Source: Sycon ciliatum
Lineage: Eukaryota > Porifera > Calcarea > Leucosolenida > Sycettidae
Direction: 5' to 3'
Assembly (NCBI RefSeq): GCF_964019385.1
Contig: NC_088651.1
Span: 4,753,610 to 4,817,609, forward strand
Length of the DNA stretch: 64,000 nucleotides
Shown piece by piece: positions 57,301 to 64,000 of this stretch. The translations under genes and the position numbers were made by a program. The notes beneath the pieces are model-generated. The model searched no databases. It was not told the DNA's origin and was given only the letters and a program-made list of their open reading frames with translations. Within the stretch, counting starts at the first letter, position 1; each line of letters opens with the position of its first letter.

Positions 57301-58151
57301 CACTGAATTGTCAGTTTTAGAAATATGGTGGGTACATTCGAGCCTGGCTTTAAAAATCTGGCTTTGGAAAAACTATTTTTCGTTACTATCAGGTTCGGCC
57401 TCAATTTCTCTGTGCTGCGGTGATGAGTCCACAAAGGACGAAACAGTTCTGTTCGCAGACTGAGTGTATGTTATACATGTGTATGCATCTGACATATCTT
57501 TCTCACTTGTACACGTGGTAACCATGGTTACGCTGATCGAAGCTCCTGACAGCAAAGCCCAGTTACGATGCACGAAGCATACCTAGAATAGTAGCCGAGG
57601 TGGGGGAATTGACATTATGACACAGTGATGTTGAGCGGTGGTCACATAGTCATAAAAGCAGCATAGTGAACAGGAGAATGAAGATGAAACTGAGTGCCTA
57701 CTTCCGCCCTATAAAGATAGATACAACGGAAACAGAGTATAGACTTTTTGTTAGACTTTTTGTTGCACCGGATTTTCGTTTGGAAAATAGTATGAATTGT
57801 TCATGTACATCTATTTCCGATACGATCAGTTAGTATGTCTTTTTTCCCATCCCAGATGTAAGTGATATTATCTGTCAGTGCCTGGCTTACGACCCCGATG
57901 CCCGAATTGATTCTTCCGACTTCCGGAGGCACCATTTCATAAATCTCGCCGTGCATCTCGTCCACCATTTTTCACCGGACACCCAAGGTTTCGCGGCCCT
58001 TTTCTCAACTCATTTTTATGCAAACATGCGAACCAAACAAGCAAACATTGATGATACGAGAGAATATTTAAGGTTGTGGGAACGGAGAGAAACGGAAATA
58101 CAACATCCGAGCTACGAGGGCAATCTGTTCAATGAACTTATCAGCAAGTAA
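37697..58151 (+). CDS. Divergent protein kinase, downstream copy, seven exons
   Basis: Seven exons join with consistent phase and GT-AG borders: 37697-37894, 40136-40295, 48321-48435, 50107-50162, 51066-51189, 54116-54255 and 57856-58151. From the ATG at 37721 they give about 354 codons. Kinase landmarks run in order: glycine loop GYGETSKV (about residues 40-47), VAIK lysine (62), helix-C glutamate (77), hinge VIRELVEG (105-111), catalytic loop HGDICAKN (149-156), DYG in place of DFG (169-171), APE (190-192), and ADMFDLG in subdomain IX. The catalytic Asp and Asn and the metal-binding Asp are kept, so activity is plausible. HGD for HRD and DYG for DFG are unusual, and I cannot assign a kinase group. 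A tail of about 65 residues follows the domain. The first exon has a good acceptor, so coding exons further upstream are possible. Intron 2 hosts the LTR element. Confidence 0.85.
38239..38416. repeat. Near-perfect palindrome, about 80-bp arms
   Basis: Arms at 38239-38318 and 38338-38416 are inverted around a spacer of about 19 bp. The right arm holds CTGACGATGTTGTTCAGAAC followed by AACGAAACG, a hammerhead-like layout without a valid cleavage base. It lies in intron 1, about 340 bp after exon 1. Confidence 0.8.
39323..39604. repeat. Palindrome array, copy 2
   Basis: The first set has palindromes starting at 39323, 39342, 39361, 39382, 39403 and 39429. A second set runs 39503-39604. Arms are 6-7 bases with loops of 0-2 bases. 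The array lies in intron 1 of the kinase, and copy 2 has one more GGACCAGCTGGTCC member than the 4604 array. Confidence 0.87.
40136..40295 (+). CDS. Kinase exon 2 (VAIK lysine, helix C, hinge), downstream copy
   Basis: This exon is 160 bp with a TACAG acceptor and a GTAAGC donor. It encodes VAIKRSFEDRR, the helix-C DREAYALR and the hinge VIRELVEG. It ends one base into a codon. It differs from 5398-5557 at seven bases, and all of the affected codons change amino acid. Confidence 0.85.
41520..42362. mobile_element. MITE with TTAGGCCTCGGTCACACTAC termini, copy 2
   Basis: This is the counterpart of 6783-7626 with the same inverted ends, so the insertion predates the duplication or haplotype split. 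Confidence 0.8.
42450..42770 (+). repeat. 5' LTR
   Basis: 321 bp, beginning TGTGACGGGAATGG and ending GGGTCTCTTACA (TG...CA). Nearly identical to 47863-48183. Confidence 0.95.
42925..47805 (+). CDS. Gag-Pol polyprotein of the Gmr1-like element
   Basis: A single frame of 1626 codons. Approximate order by residue: a SAP-like segment (10-40), the Gag core (200-360), two CCHC zinc knuckles (about 372 and 451), an aspartic protease with a DTA active site (about 554), a zinc-binding HHCC motif and the integrase core (780-1000), then reverse transcriptase with YLDD (1250-1380) and RNase H (1510-1620). Gag and Pol share one frame, so no frameshift signal is needed. The family normally cleaves such a product with its own protease. 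It is described here only as an insertion fossil in the intron. Confidence 0.92.
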   Translation: MDLARLAFARQEQLRGFCRDRHLPMAGTRADLVQRLLAHHVDVVTDFEDVAEYETEAEDAEAEGRTDYLSGSIKFESPPNAVRGSVHGSTGPARPRPISAPWPRVPRRPSSDPATAISSTPALEAYGRGQMQQSPRFQAQQSLPHMAPLPDVSVGAPGLASPAGCEGIDPTDQVSLLTQLVTQLTQAQLSAMEHTTSKPPKVPIPNLKPSEDIEVFLTGFERLMETYQVNSSHWVALLSPRLSGPALQAYVSLPLTQAREYPLLKAQILLRYAVTTESSRRRFREVVMRPADSAIELATRIRDHGSRWFRCAPTRDDVIELVLLEQFLSAVPQSLRVWLKERKPASLSAAASLAQDYCDARGPRETTSAYARCHTCHQAGHLARDCPQRRPTASLPKATDSGSKGPGSGSFPGSSAPPMQMDPAGKGPVAGTFPTRPPLPLKRAPGSMLPRCYDCHERGHIALKCPKRNESVALLVDPTGTPPQDPATHPPTSGDVDLSEDDLLGEAYYCAEMTANQGSCIPTCLLTDPPSSSDPCPEFIVSGVVNGQFVPRIVVDTACGRTMIHDSLVHPDLLTGERITIRCAHGDEVHYPLARVTIAIGDSTYYVQAAVSPRLPRQVLLGRDVPDISLLVTGASSPCTEALAAVTRAQTRQSQPTSTPGALGTIFPFTDDLFDSEAPTALTNPADVPHSSPVSAEYTVTPTNPELVGDASTFAAAQRQDPTLRVCWDKVTQSSSTGKEVFCVRDGLLYREFRPGEDATAQDTYRRAQLVLPDSRRSIILQLAHAVPMAGHMGRDKTAQRILLHFWWPNVMADVARYCESCKMCQKCARSLTSDRAELIPLPVIGEPFRCIALDIVGPLERTASGKKYILTVVDRATRYPEAIPLRSIDAPTVADALISIFSRVGLPDTILSDQGSNFTSEVMRQVSTLLRIKLITSTPYHQQTNGLVERFNGTLKTILRKFATEAPRHWDELIPYLLFAYREVPQSSTGFSPFELLYGRHVRGPLALVRDAWANPAEEEFTSTAQYVIDMRERLDQVSSAAATNLLRAQDRQKSHYDRHSCHRSLQPGDQVLLLLPSSPKKLEAMWQGPFTVTRQVDSVNYEIDLGPHRRKRLRTFHVNLLRTFRQPQLAAFTAFGYPDDEDPSTEQLLEDSSPLSLGPPASPSINPSLSADQRAQLSAVLDDFKATLDPSPGRTNICSHQIHTGSAKPIRSRPYRLAQAHHRLVQASVDEMLAMGVIRPSTSPWSSPAVLVPKKDGDIRFCVDYRGLNHVSEFDAYPMPRVDETLDRVGTAQFISTLDLSRGYWQIPLDADACAKTAFTTPSGLYEFTVMPFGLHGAPATFQRCMDSLLHDLPFVAAYLDDVVIFSRSWAEHLRHLAMVLHRLQAAGLTVKPQKCSLAMQETKFLGHVIGLGHVLPDPEKLLAIHSWPQPTTKRQVRSFLGLCGYYRRFIAYFSAIAAPLIAATTKSAPVRVVWTPALDHAFQTLKDQLVRAPVLSCPDFSRPFILHTDASDLGLGAVLSQTVGEQEHPIAYASRKLLPRERRYATIEKEGLAIKWALQKFAPYLLGRRFTLITDHRPLQWIAQHSSGNARVARWSIALQPFAFDVLYRAGASNGNADALSRQ
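47863..48183 (+). repeat. 3' LTR
   Basis: 321 bp with the same ends as the 5' LTR, preceded by a purine tract. Followed by the ATGGC target duplication. Confidence 0.95.
48321..48435 (+). CDS. Kinase exon 3 (lead to catalytic loop), downstream copy
   Basis: This exon is 115 bp with a TTCTAG acceptor and a GTAGGT donor. It encodes TLDLSPGFGDP through GTVHG. It lies 137 bp downstream of the 3' LTR of the retrotransposon inserted in intron 2. It has three replacement differences from copy 1 and no silent ones. Confidence 0.85.
48639..48903 (+). mobile_element. tRNA-derived SINE, single unit, copy 2
   Basis: This single unit corresponds to the tripled array at 8161-9025, with the tRNA-like head near 48754-48827. 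It is followed by the same AT-rich tract and truncated hammerhead-like sequence. Confidence 0.8.
50107..50162 (+). CDS. Kinase exon 4 (catalytic loop), downstream copy
   Basis: This short 56 bp exon encodes DICAKNVMVTPEGNVKLI, with the catalytic Asp and the following Asn. The acceptor is CTCCAG and the donor GTAAGC. It is identical to copy 1. Confidence 0.85.
51066..51189 (+). CDS. Kinase exon 5 (DYG to APE), downstream copy
   Basis: This 124 bp exon opens with the split DYG codon, runs through RKAPELMF and ends at ADMFDL. The donor GTAAGC follows. It carries two replacement differences (three bases) from copy 1 and no silent ones. Confidence 0.85.
52339..52518. mobile_element. MITE with ACAGTGAAACCTGTC termini, copy 2
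   Basis: Counterpart of 12431-12610 with the same ends. Confidence 0.8.
54116..54255 (+). CDS. Kinase exon 6 (C-lobe), downstream copy
   Basis: This 140 bp exon encodes GRLMYRYFKNGEEPYNLPP and a loop ending in LLGLSD. The acceptor is GTACAG and the donor GTAAGT. One silent difference separates it from copy 1. Confidence 0.85.
54706..55195. mobile_element. MITE with GCTGCGTTTACACG termini, copy 2
   Basis: Counterpart of 14799-15288 with the same CTGAG flanks. Confidence 0.78.
56009..56731. mobile_element. piggyBac-type MITE, copy 2
   Basis: Counterpart of 16102-16824 with identical TTAA borders. Confidence 0.75.
56850..57122 (-). pseudogene. LINE reverse-transcriptase C-terminal fragment, copy 2
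   Basis: Counterpart of 16943-17215, with few differences. Confidence 0.6.
57414..57458 (+). ncRNA. Hammerhead ribozyme, probably inactive, copy 2
   Basis: Identical counterpart of 17504-17548, with the same altered core base. Confidence 0.65.
57856..58151 (+). CDS. Kinase exon 7 (subdomain XI and tail), downstream copy
   Basis: The exon encodes VSDIICQCLAYDPDARI, matching kinase subdomain XI, and a charged tail ending NELISK, then TAA at 58149-58151. The stop sits inside AGCAAGTAAGT, a near-ideal 5' splice site, so a longer spliced form is possible. It has six replacement changes and one silent change against copy 1. Confidence 0.82.
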
Positions 58152-58845
58152 GTTGTATGTTTCTAATTGTCCGCTAACTCCAACACACCCACTTACACAT
58201 CATAACCCTCATGATGGGGCAGGCCCTACTTGAACTACAATTTGGTGGATTTTAAATTTTAATTTGAAATCGCAGTGTTTTTGGAAGTAGAGAAGTGAAG
58301 TGCCGTAGACGTTATTATTAGTAGTATTTTCCTGGTAGTGAACGGCAATTTTTTTTTCAGAATGTTCCCGTTTGTGTCTTTCTCTCAAACCAGTTTTATA
58401 TTATATGACTTGGGGCTCCCCGCATGCTAGTTTGGACGTGAAGTGTGAGGGTTATAGTGAGGGCTGCGTCCCACCGGCCTGTGTGCATTCACGGGAAGTG
58501 TGAGTTACGAAGTCTGAAGAAAATGTTGAACGGCCTCTGCTGGGATGACGACTACCACATAGCTCAGTGGTTAGAGCATCGCTCGCTACAAACGAGGGTC
58601 CCTGGTTTGAGTCCTGGTAGTGACAGTCAATTTTTTCTTCAGACTTTTCTCGTTTGTGTCTTTCCCTCAAGCCAGTCAATAATAATAATAATTATTATTA
58701 TTCACTGGTTTGAGGGAAAAACAGTAGTAATTTGGGAACTTGTGGCCTGGCACGAGGGTAGCATGGATGCAGCTAATGGGATTTCGGTCTTTGACCACTT
58801 GGTGGTGGGTCTGAGATACTCACCTCCCACCGTTTAGGCGCTGCA

Positions 58846-59939
58846 AGCGCATCTCCGAGAGCTTTCTCTGCGTGGCGAGTTCTTTCTCGCGGGCTACTCT
58901 TTCCAACTCCGCGATATTCTCTGCTTCCGCTACCTCGGCGGCAAGCAGCTTCGCTCTCTTGATGGCACTACTAGCACTAGTCCTGCTACTCTTGGTAGCA
59001 TTTGTCTTCCTGGAAGACGTTGTTGACGCTGCCGTCAGCGTTGGTGACGGACTGTTCCGTCGTTTCTCCTGTTCGGAGATCATTCCTTCCGGAGAAAATC
59101 GATTGGGTTCACAACCCTTGTTCGTTCTGGTTGAGCGACGTAGCTCTTTGCCACTCTCCATGGCTTATCTCGCCTCAGAGGCGTCACAATAGCCGGCTCG
59201 AGATCCGGCTCGAAGGACCAATGTTTCTTGTACAAGTCGAGCCCAGGGCTCAACTGTACCTCACAAGTTTAGAACATCCACGAGTTCTGAAGTTGAGTAT
59301 TGGAAGATTCTCTTTTCACACAACCAAAATAATTGCACACTCTGCCAGCAAGGAACAAAGGAAAAAGGCCCCGACTAAAGAGGGCTACAGGCTAATATAT
59401 GCACAAGGGTAGATCCACACCGTACAGTAAGAATGCACCGGGAAACAAATACCACGCGCGCAGCGTCAGGTTTCTGCGCACAGCTACAGGCAGATCACGC
59501 AGTCCGCGGTGTGGACTGAAACTCCACAAAGAAAAGTAAGTCTACAATGCACTATAACCTAAGCATCGGGCCATAGATCCATAGTGGCACCGCAATGAAA
59601 CACGAGAAGGACCATGCATTCACGCAATACAGTTATGATGATCACAAGTGCAGCCAGCAGCATGGATACAACGGGAATCACTACTAACGGCCATGAGTGA
59701 TAACATAATCACACAGTAGAAAGAGGTGTCAGGTGGTTGAACAGCAGTAGTTTTGCCAACACAAATAATGACCTTGTTTCCGGTCGGCCGACCGGGCCAC
59801 TTTTTCCCAAATTCTGAAACTTTTTTTTAGTCCCAAATGTATACAAACGGTGGCAACTGGCGATGCCATGTGTGCAAGTGCACTCAACGAGTCATAGCTC
59901 AGTCAAATCTCAACCGAATTCCACAATCGAAACACCTAC
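58846..59939 (-). mobile_element. BEL/Pao-like LTR retrotransposon fragment
   Basis: Present only in copy 2, inside the SINE-tail repeat. On the minus strand an LTR-like stretch of about 0.7 kb (59939 to about 59222, TGTAGG...AAACA) is followed by TTGGTCCTTCGAGCCGGA, which resembles BEL/Pao leaders. A short reading frame with a charged coiled-coil-like segment follows (58820-59161), resembling the start of gag. Only the 5' portion is here, so the element is truncated and broken. Confidence 0.5.
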
Positions 59940-62026
59940 ACACGACGGATGCGGAACACTGGGCTTCCAGCCGAGTCTCACGCGAGCCGTGAAATGTATT
60001 ATTATAAAAATTGCTCGTGCTAGACAGGGTCTAAATTACCACTTGCATTGTGCGTATGTATTTTGAGTTTTGAATTAGTTTTGATTTGCCAGAAATCTTT
60101 CTGATGAGATACCAGGAAAACGTTCAAGGAACATGCTTTTATAAATGGAAATAGGCTTTATTATCCCCGCGTGCTAGAGTGTATGTGAAGTGTGTGGGTA
60201 CAGTGAGGGCTGCGTCCCACCCGCCTGTGTGGATTCACAGGAAGTGTGAGTTACGAAGTCTGAAGAGAATGTTGAACAGTCTCTGCTGGGATGACGACTA
60301 CACCATAGCTCAGTGGTTAGAGCATCGCTAGCTACAAGCGAGGGTCCCTGGTTCGAGTCCTGGTGGTGACGGTCAATTTTTTCTTCAGACTTTTCCCGTT
60401 TGTCTCTTTCCCTCAAACTAGTGAAGGCTTTATTATTATTTTTTTTAAAGAGGTCGGAGGCGGGTAATACTTTAAAAACGACGGTAAGTTTGGGGTAGCA
60501 AGTATCCACGCAAATACAAATCCAGTCACAATAAGGCACTTGTCAAAAGTATCCCAACATATCCGTGTATAATCCTTGATGAGAAGGGACCGAAAACGTT
60601 GGGTTACTTTGCACAAGTGCCTTATTGTGACCGGATTATTATGATTATTTTGCTAATGGTGTTTGTACTGAGTGCGCAGCTTACTCTATTTATTGCTTTA
60701 ATTATTATTATGGTGACTAAAGGAGGACAAAATGTTACGGGTAACGGGTAACTGTACACCAACGTAACTAGATCTTATACAATCAGCGAGTGCGGCAAAA
60801 TGGCACAAAACTGACAAGGAGTACTGAGACATTCGGCGACCTGATATACCTCGTAACATTTTGTCCTCCCTTTTTCACCAACATTTAATTGCCTCACCAT
60901 CCGAGTTAACTTTTTTTACTTCAGTGTTAGTATTAACACAATAAATAGAGTAAGCTGCGCACTCAGTGCCAACACCATTAGCATAACTTGTTTTCATGCA
61001 TAATAACTTGTTCCTTGAACGTTTTCGTGGCCATCTCTTCAGAAGGATTACTGGCAAACGAGAGAGCTTGGAAGCTCAGGGCCCTACGCTATGCTTTTTT
61101 GCCTTGATGACCTAGACAAAAAAAGCATAGGGATGTTATAAATTCTTTAAAAAATTCCTTTTTTTTAAGACATAACCTGGGATTCGAACCCGCACTATCG
61201 CGCCCTGCATGCATCCCCGGTCTTTAAAAAATTCCTTTTTTTTAAGACATAACCTGGGATTCGAACCCGCACTATCGCGCCCTACATGCATTCCCCCATA
61301 CACTTCGCATTCATACCCATTCTGCCAAGTTGCTTCACGTTAATGATCTTGCATTTGAAAGCCCTATTTGAATATGCATTGTGGCCAGCCGTCTTTGATG
61401 GTACGGTACGGTAGGGATAGGTACGGGAGAGGTACGATCGAGGGTAATACGACACCGTCTCCCGTACTGTACCATCAAACACAGTTGGCCACATACAGCT
61501 GCCCGCAATATTCAAATAGGGCTTTCAAACGCAAGATCATAACGTGAAGCAACTTGGAAGAATGGGTATGAATGCGAAGTGTATGGGGGAATGCATGCAG
61601 GGCGATAGTGCGGGTTCGAATCCCAGGATACAGTATGCCTGAAAAAATAGGAGAATTGAAAAATTTATAACATCCCTATGATTTTTTGCCGTCAGATACG
61701 GGATAGCGCCAGGCGTGACACAAACAAACAAACACACAAACAAACACCAAATTAAAGCTGTGTGGACCCTGGCTAGCGCCAGACGTTACTGAAGTAACGT
61801 CTTCTGCATAGCTACGGGAATTAAAACTCAATATAAATACGCACAATGCAAGTAGTAACTTAGACCGGATTTAGCGCGAGCAATGAGAGCTAAAAGAATT
61901 TTTTATTTTATTACTATGAAATAACCCAAAGGCAATATGCCTATCGAGGGGTTCATTTGATTGAAAGAACATTACTACTGCTAGTATGTACAAAGAAAAG
62001 TAGGAATTATAACAATAAACGATATC

Positions 62027-63001
62027 TGAAACTCGGATGTTGAGCCATAAATAAATGTGGAAGAGAAAAGGACATATGGATACGAGTTAAGAGTAACTCT
62101 CCATCACTGTAACATAATACTATATACAGTCAGAAAGTGCAATAACTAGGCACAAAACTGACAGAGTACTGAAACATTCGACGTCCTGACACCTAGCTTT
62201 AACACATCTCCGTAGCGCTAACCGACAGCCTTCCAACTTGGAAGGTTCAAGGTTATGGAAAAGACCAAAGAGGGGAAGGCAAGCGCAACGAAAACGAGCA
62301 AAAGCCACAGTCCCAACGGAACAACGAACTTTCTGACTGTATATAGTATCATGTTACAGTGATGGAGAGTTACTCTTAACTCGTATCCATATGTCCTTTT
62401 CTCTTCCACATTTATTTATGGCTCAACATCCGAGTTTCAAATTGCACACCTGATGAGCCGTCACGAACCATACGGCGAAACGTACGTCGTGTGAAACCAC
62501 TTGTTTTGTAGTCAACTAGTCCATCACAATGTCATGCATGAGGAGTACTGTAGGAGTTTGGCTTTCGGCTTGTACAATTCGTTTTCGCAAAGCTTCCCTT
62601 TCTTTACTTATCTTTGATATTTATGACCCACCCAAGTTTGGTGGTGTGCTGCTTTGCTGCTTCGAATTGTAGTTAGACCGCTTTGTCAAATATCGTACTG
62701 GTCTCATCATCGTCCAGTAACAATCGACATTCTTTGTTCCGTTGGGACTGTGGCTTTTGCTCGTTTTCGTTGCGCTTGCCTTCCCCTCTTTGGTCTTTTC
62801 CATAACCTTGAACCTTCCAAGTTGGAAGGCTGTCGGTTAGCGCTACGGAGATGTGTTAAAGCTAGGTGTCAGGACGTCGAATGTTTCAGTACTCTGTCAG
62901 TTTTGTGCCTAGTTATTGCACTTTCTGACTGTATATAGTATCATGTTACAGTGATGGAGAGTTACTCTTAACTCGTATCCATATGTCCTTTTCTCTTCCA
63001 C
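62027..63001 (+). mobile_element. Hammerhead-bearing non-autonomous retroelement, copy 2 only
   Basis: The insertion is flanked by a direct repeat of 10-12 bases (ATAAACGATATC at 62015-62026 and 63002-63013). Copy 1 has the single site at about 21809-21820. Inside, 83-bp direct repeats (62329-62411 and 62921-63003) lie 592 bp apart, with a complete hammerhead after the first. The left 300 bp is an inverted copy of sequence from the right and middle parts. Terminal repeats with a hammerhead plus an inverted partial copy recall Penelope-like elements and retrozymes. No protein is encoded. Confidence 0.75.
62445..62493 (+). ncRNA. Hammerhead ribozyme, all stems perfect
   Basis: Stem I CACAC/GTGTG, core CTGATGA (62450-62456), stem II GCCGT/ACGGC with a ten-base loop, GAAA (62477-62480), self-complementary stem III ACGTACGT, cleavage after GTC at 62488. 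Every conserved core base is present. Confidence 0.88.
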
Positions 63002-63013
63002 ATAAACGATATC

Positions 63014-64000
63014 AGTAGGCAATAAACGAGATAAATTCACAACCAGAAAGTAACCATGCAGTCAAAAAAGAAGTGAGAACTTCTGATCCAAATTCACAAA
63101 CAATTATTATTTCAATGTAAACAAATTTACAAATAATTATTTTTCTGCCTGCACAAGATCATTTTGGTGGTAAAGATGTAGATAGGCTCCAATACACGCA
63201 AAAACCTTTGACTACGTGAAATAACAAAGATCAACACAGAAGGGGAATCTTTGCGAAAACGAATTGTACAATATCGGACGAGCACCGGAGATGTGTTAGA
63301 GCTGCACATAGGAGTCAGGTCGTTTTTAAATATCTTAGAAGTACATAAGTACCTTCGCCTAGTTAATAGGCAGTCTAAGTAATTAGTTACACATTTTTTC
63401 CTTTTTTCAAAAGGCGGTGAGAATCGCACGTCACGTGTAAATTTTAGAGGTTTTAAGAGTTACACGTGCGACATGACGTGACAGTTTAGGGGGCAGGATT
63501 CGGGTTGAGTTGACACAAATATCAAATCTTCCTACAAGCTCAATAAAACTACGGAAACTCACACAAATTTGATCGGGAAGGACCAAGCGAAACTTCCAGA
63601 AACCCAAGTTACAAACTTGCGTGTGGGACAGTCAACTCACGTAAAACACTTCAAATTTTAAGTGATTTTTTTAATTTTGTACGTGAAAGTTCATGGACGT
63701 AAGAATTTGATGTGAAACTTAACCTCTCTATTTCACTTCCTGTGTAGTCTCCGAGTTCATATGAATACAGTCCTCTTTTACGGGCAAATTAACACAATGG
63801 TTTAAAATGCAATAAATCATACACTGGGGAAGAAATCAGAAACATGCATGAGTAAAATAAAGAATTCAAATCCAAACCAAAACAAACTTCAATTTTTTTC
63901 CGAGTTCAAATTCATAGACCATATTATTCTGAAGATCGCGATTGGTAATGCGGAGTTTGGATTTTCACCATGATGTGCTAAATGTGGCTGTTCATTTGCT
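63014..64000. other. Copy 2 right flank
   Basis: Collinear with 21821-22806 and with very few differences. No gene is seen. Confidence 0.6.

Larger units (their letters stand above)
38718..64000. repeat. Downstream copy of the large direct duplication
   Basis: This is the second copy of the segment at 1-22806, and homology runs to the window end. Relative to copy 1 it gained an LTR retrotransposon (42450-48183), a BEL/Pao-like fragment (58846-59939) and a hammerhead-bearing element (62027-63001). It lacks the tyrosine-recombinase element. At the LTR and hammerhead insertions the other copy keeps the uninterrupted site. Confidence 0.93.

Overview
The window is animal (metazoan) nuclear DNA. 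Genes are split by GT-AG introns, tRNA-derived SINEs and MITEs are dense, and the retroelements are animal types: a Gmr1-like Ty3/gypsy element, Penelope-like elements with GIY-YIG nucleases, and a CR1/Jockey-group LINE. Tetranucleotide microsatellites are long. A marine invertebrate is likely, but the sequence does not fix the species.

Layout. Positions 1-22806 and 38718-64000 are two near-identical copies of one segment, repeated head to tail and separated by about 16 kb of unique sequence. Each copy carries the same divergent protein kinase gene on the + strand. The downstream gene is whole in the window (seven exons, 37697-58151, about 354 codons). The upstream gene has exons 2-7 (5398-18241); its first exon would lie before position 1. 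The copies differ mostly by large insertions. Copy 1 has an old tyrosine-recombinase element (521-3560), a duplicated hairpin-rich block, two extra SINE units and a 0.7 kb segment. Copy 2 has a young, whole-looking Gmr1-like LTR retrotransposon in intron 2 (42450-48183), a BEL/Pao-like fragment (58846-59939) and an element carrying a hammerhead ribozyme (62027-63001). The pair may be a true tandem duplication or two haplotypes left side by side by an assembler; the sequence alone cannot decide.

The unique stretch (22.8-38.7 kb) is a repeat nest: a 0.9 kb TG/GGAT/CAGA microsatellite, several TAGA/TGGA arrays, Penelope-like GIY-YIG fragments (24.93-25.36, 27.48-28.35, 29.2-31.4 kb), and a 5'-truncated LINE on the minus strand (31729-33969). 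Several intact hammerhead ribozymes lie in or beside these arrays (24767-24813, 26253-26298 minus, 26876-26921, 27123-27168, 29665-29709 minus), with a further one at 62445-62493.

Three points stand out. First, the kinase exons differ between copies far more than the adjoining introns do, and almost every difference changes an amino acid. Second, hammerhead ribozymes are clustered, in several sequence families. Third, an intronic array of different short palindromes is spaced about 20 bp apart. Counts and alignments here were made by eye.
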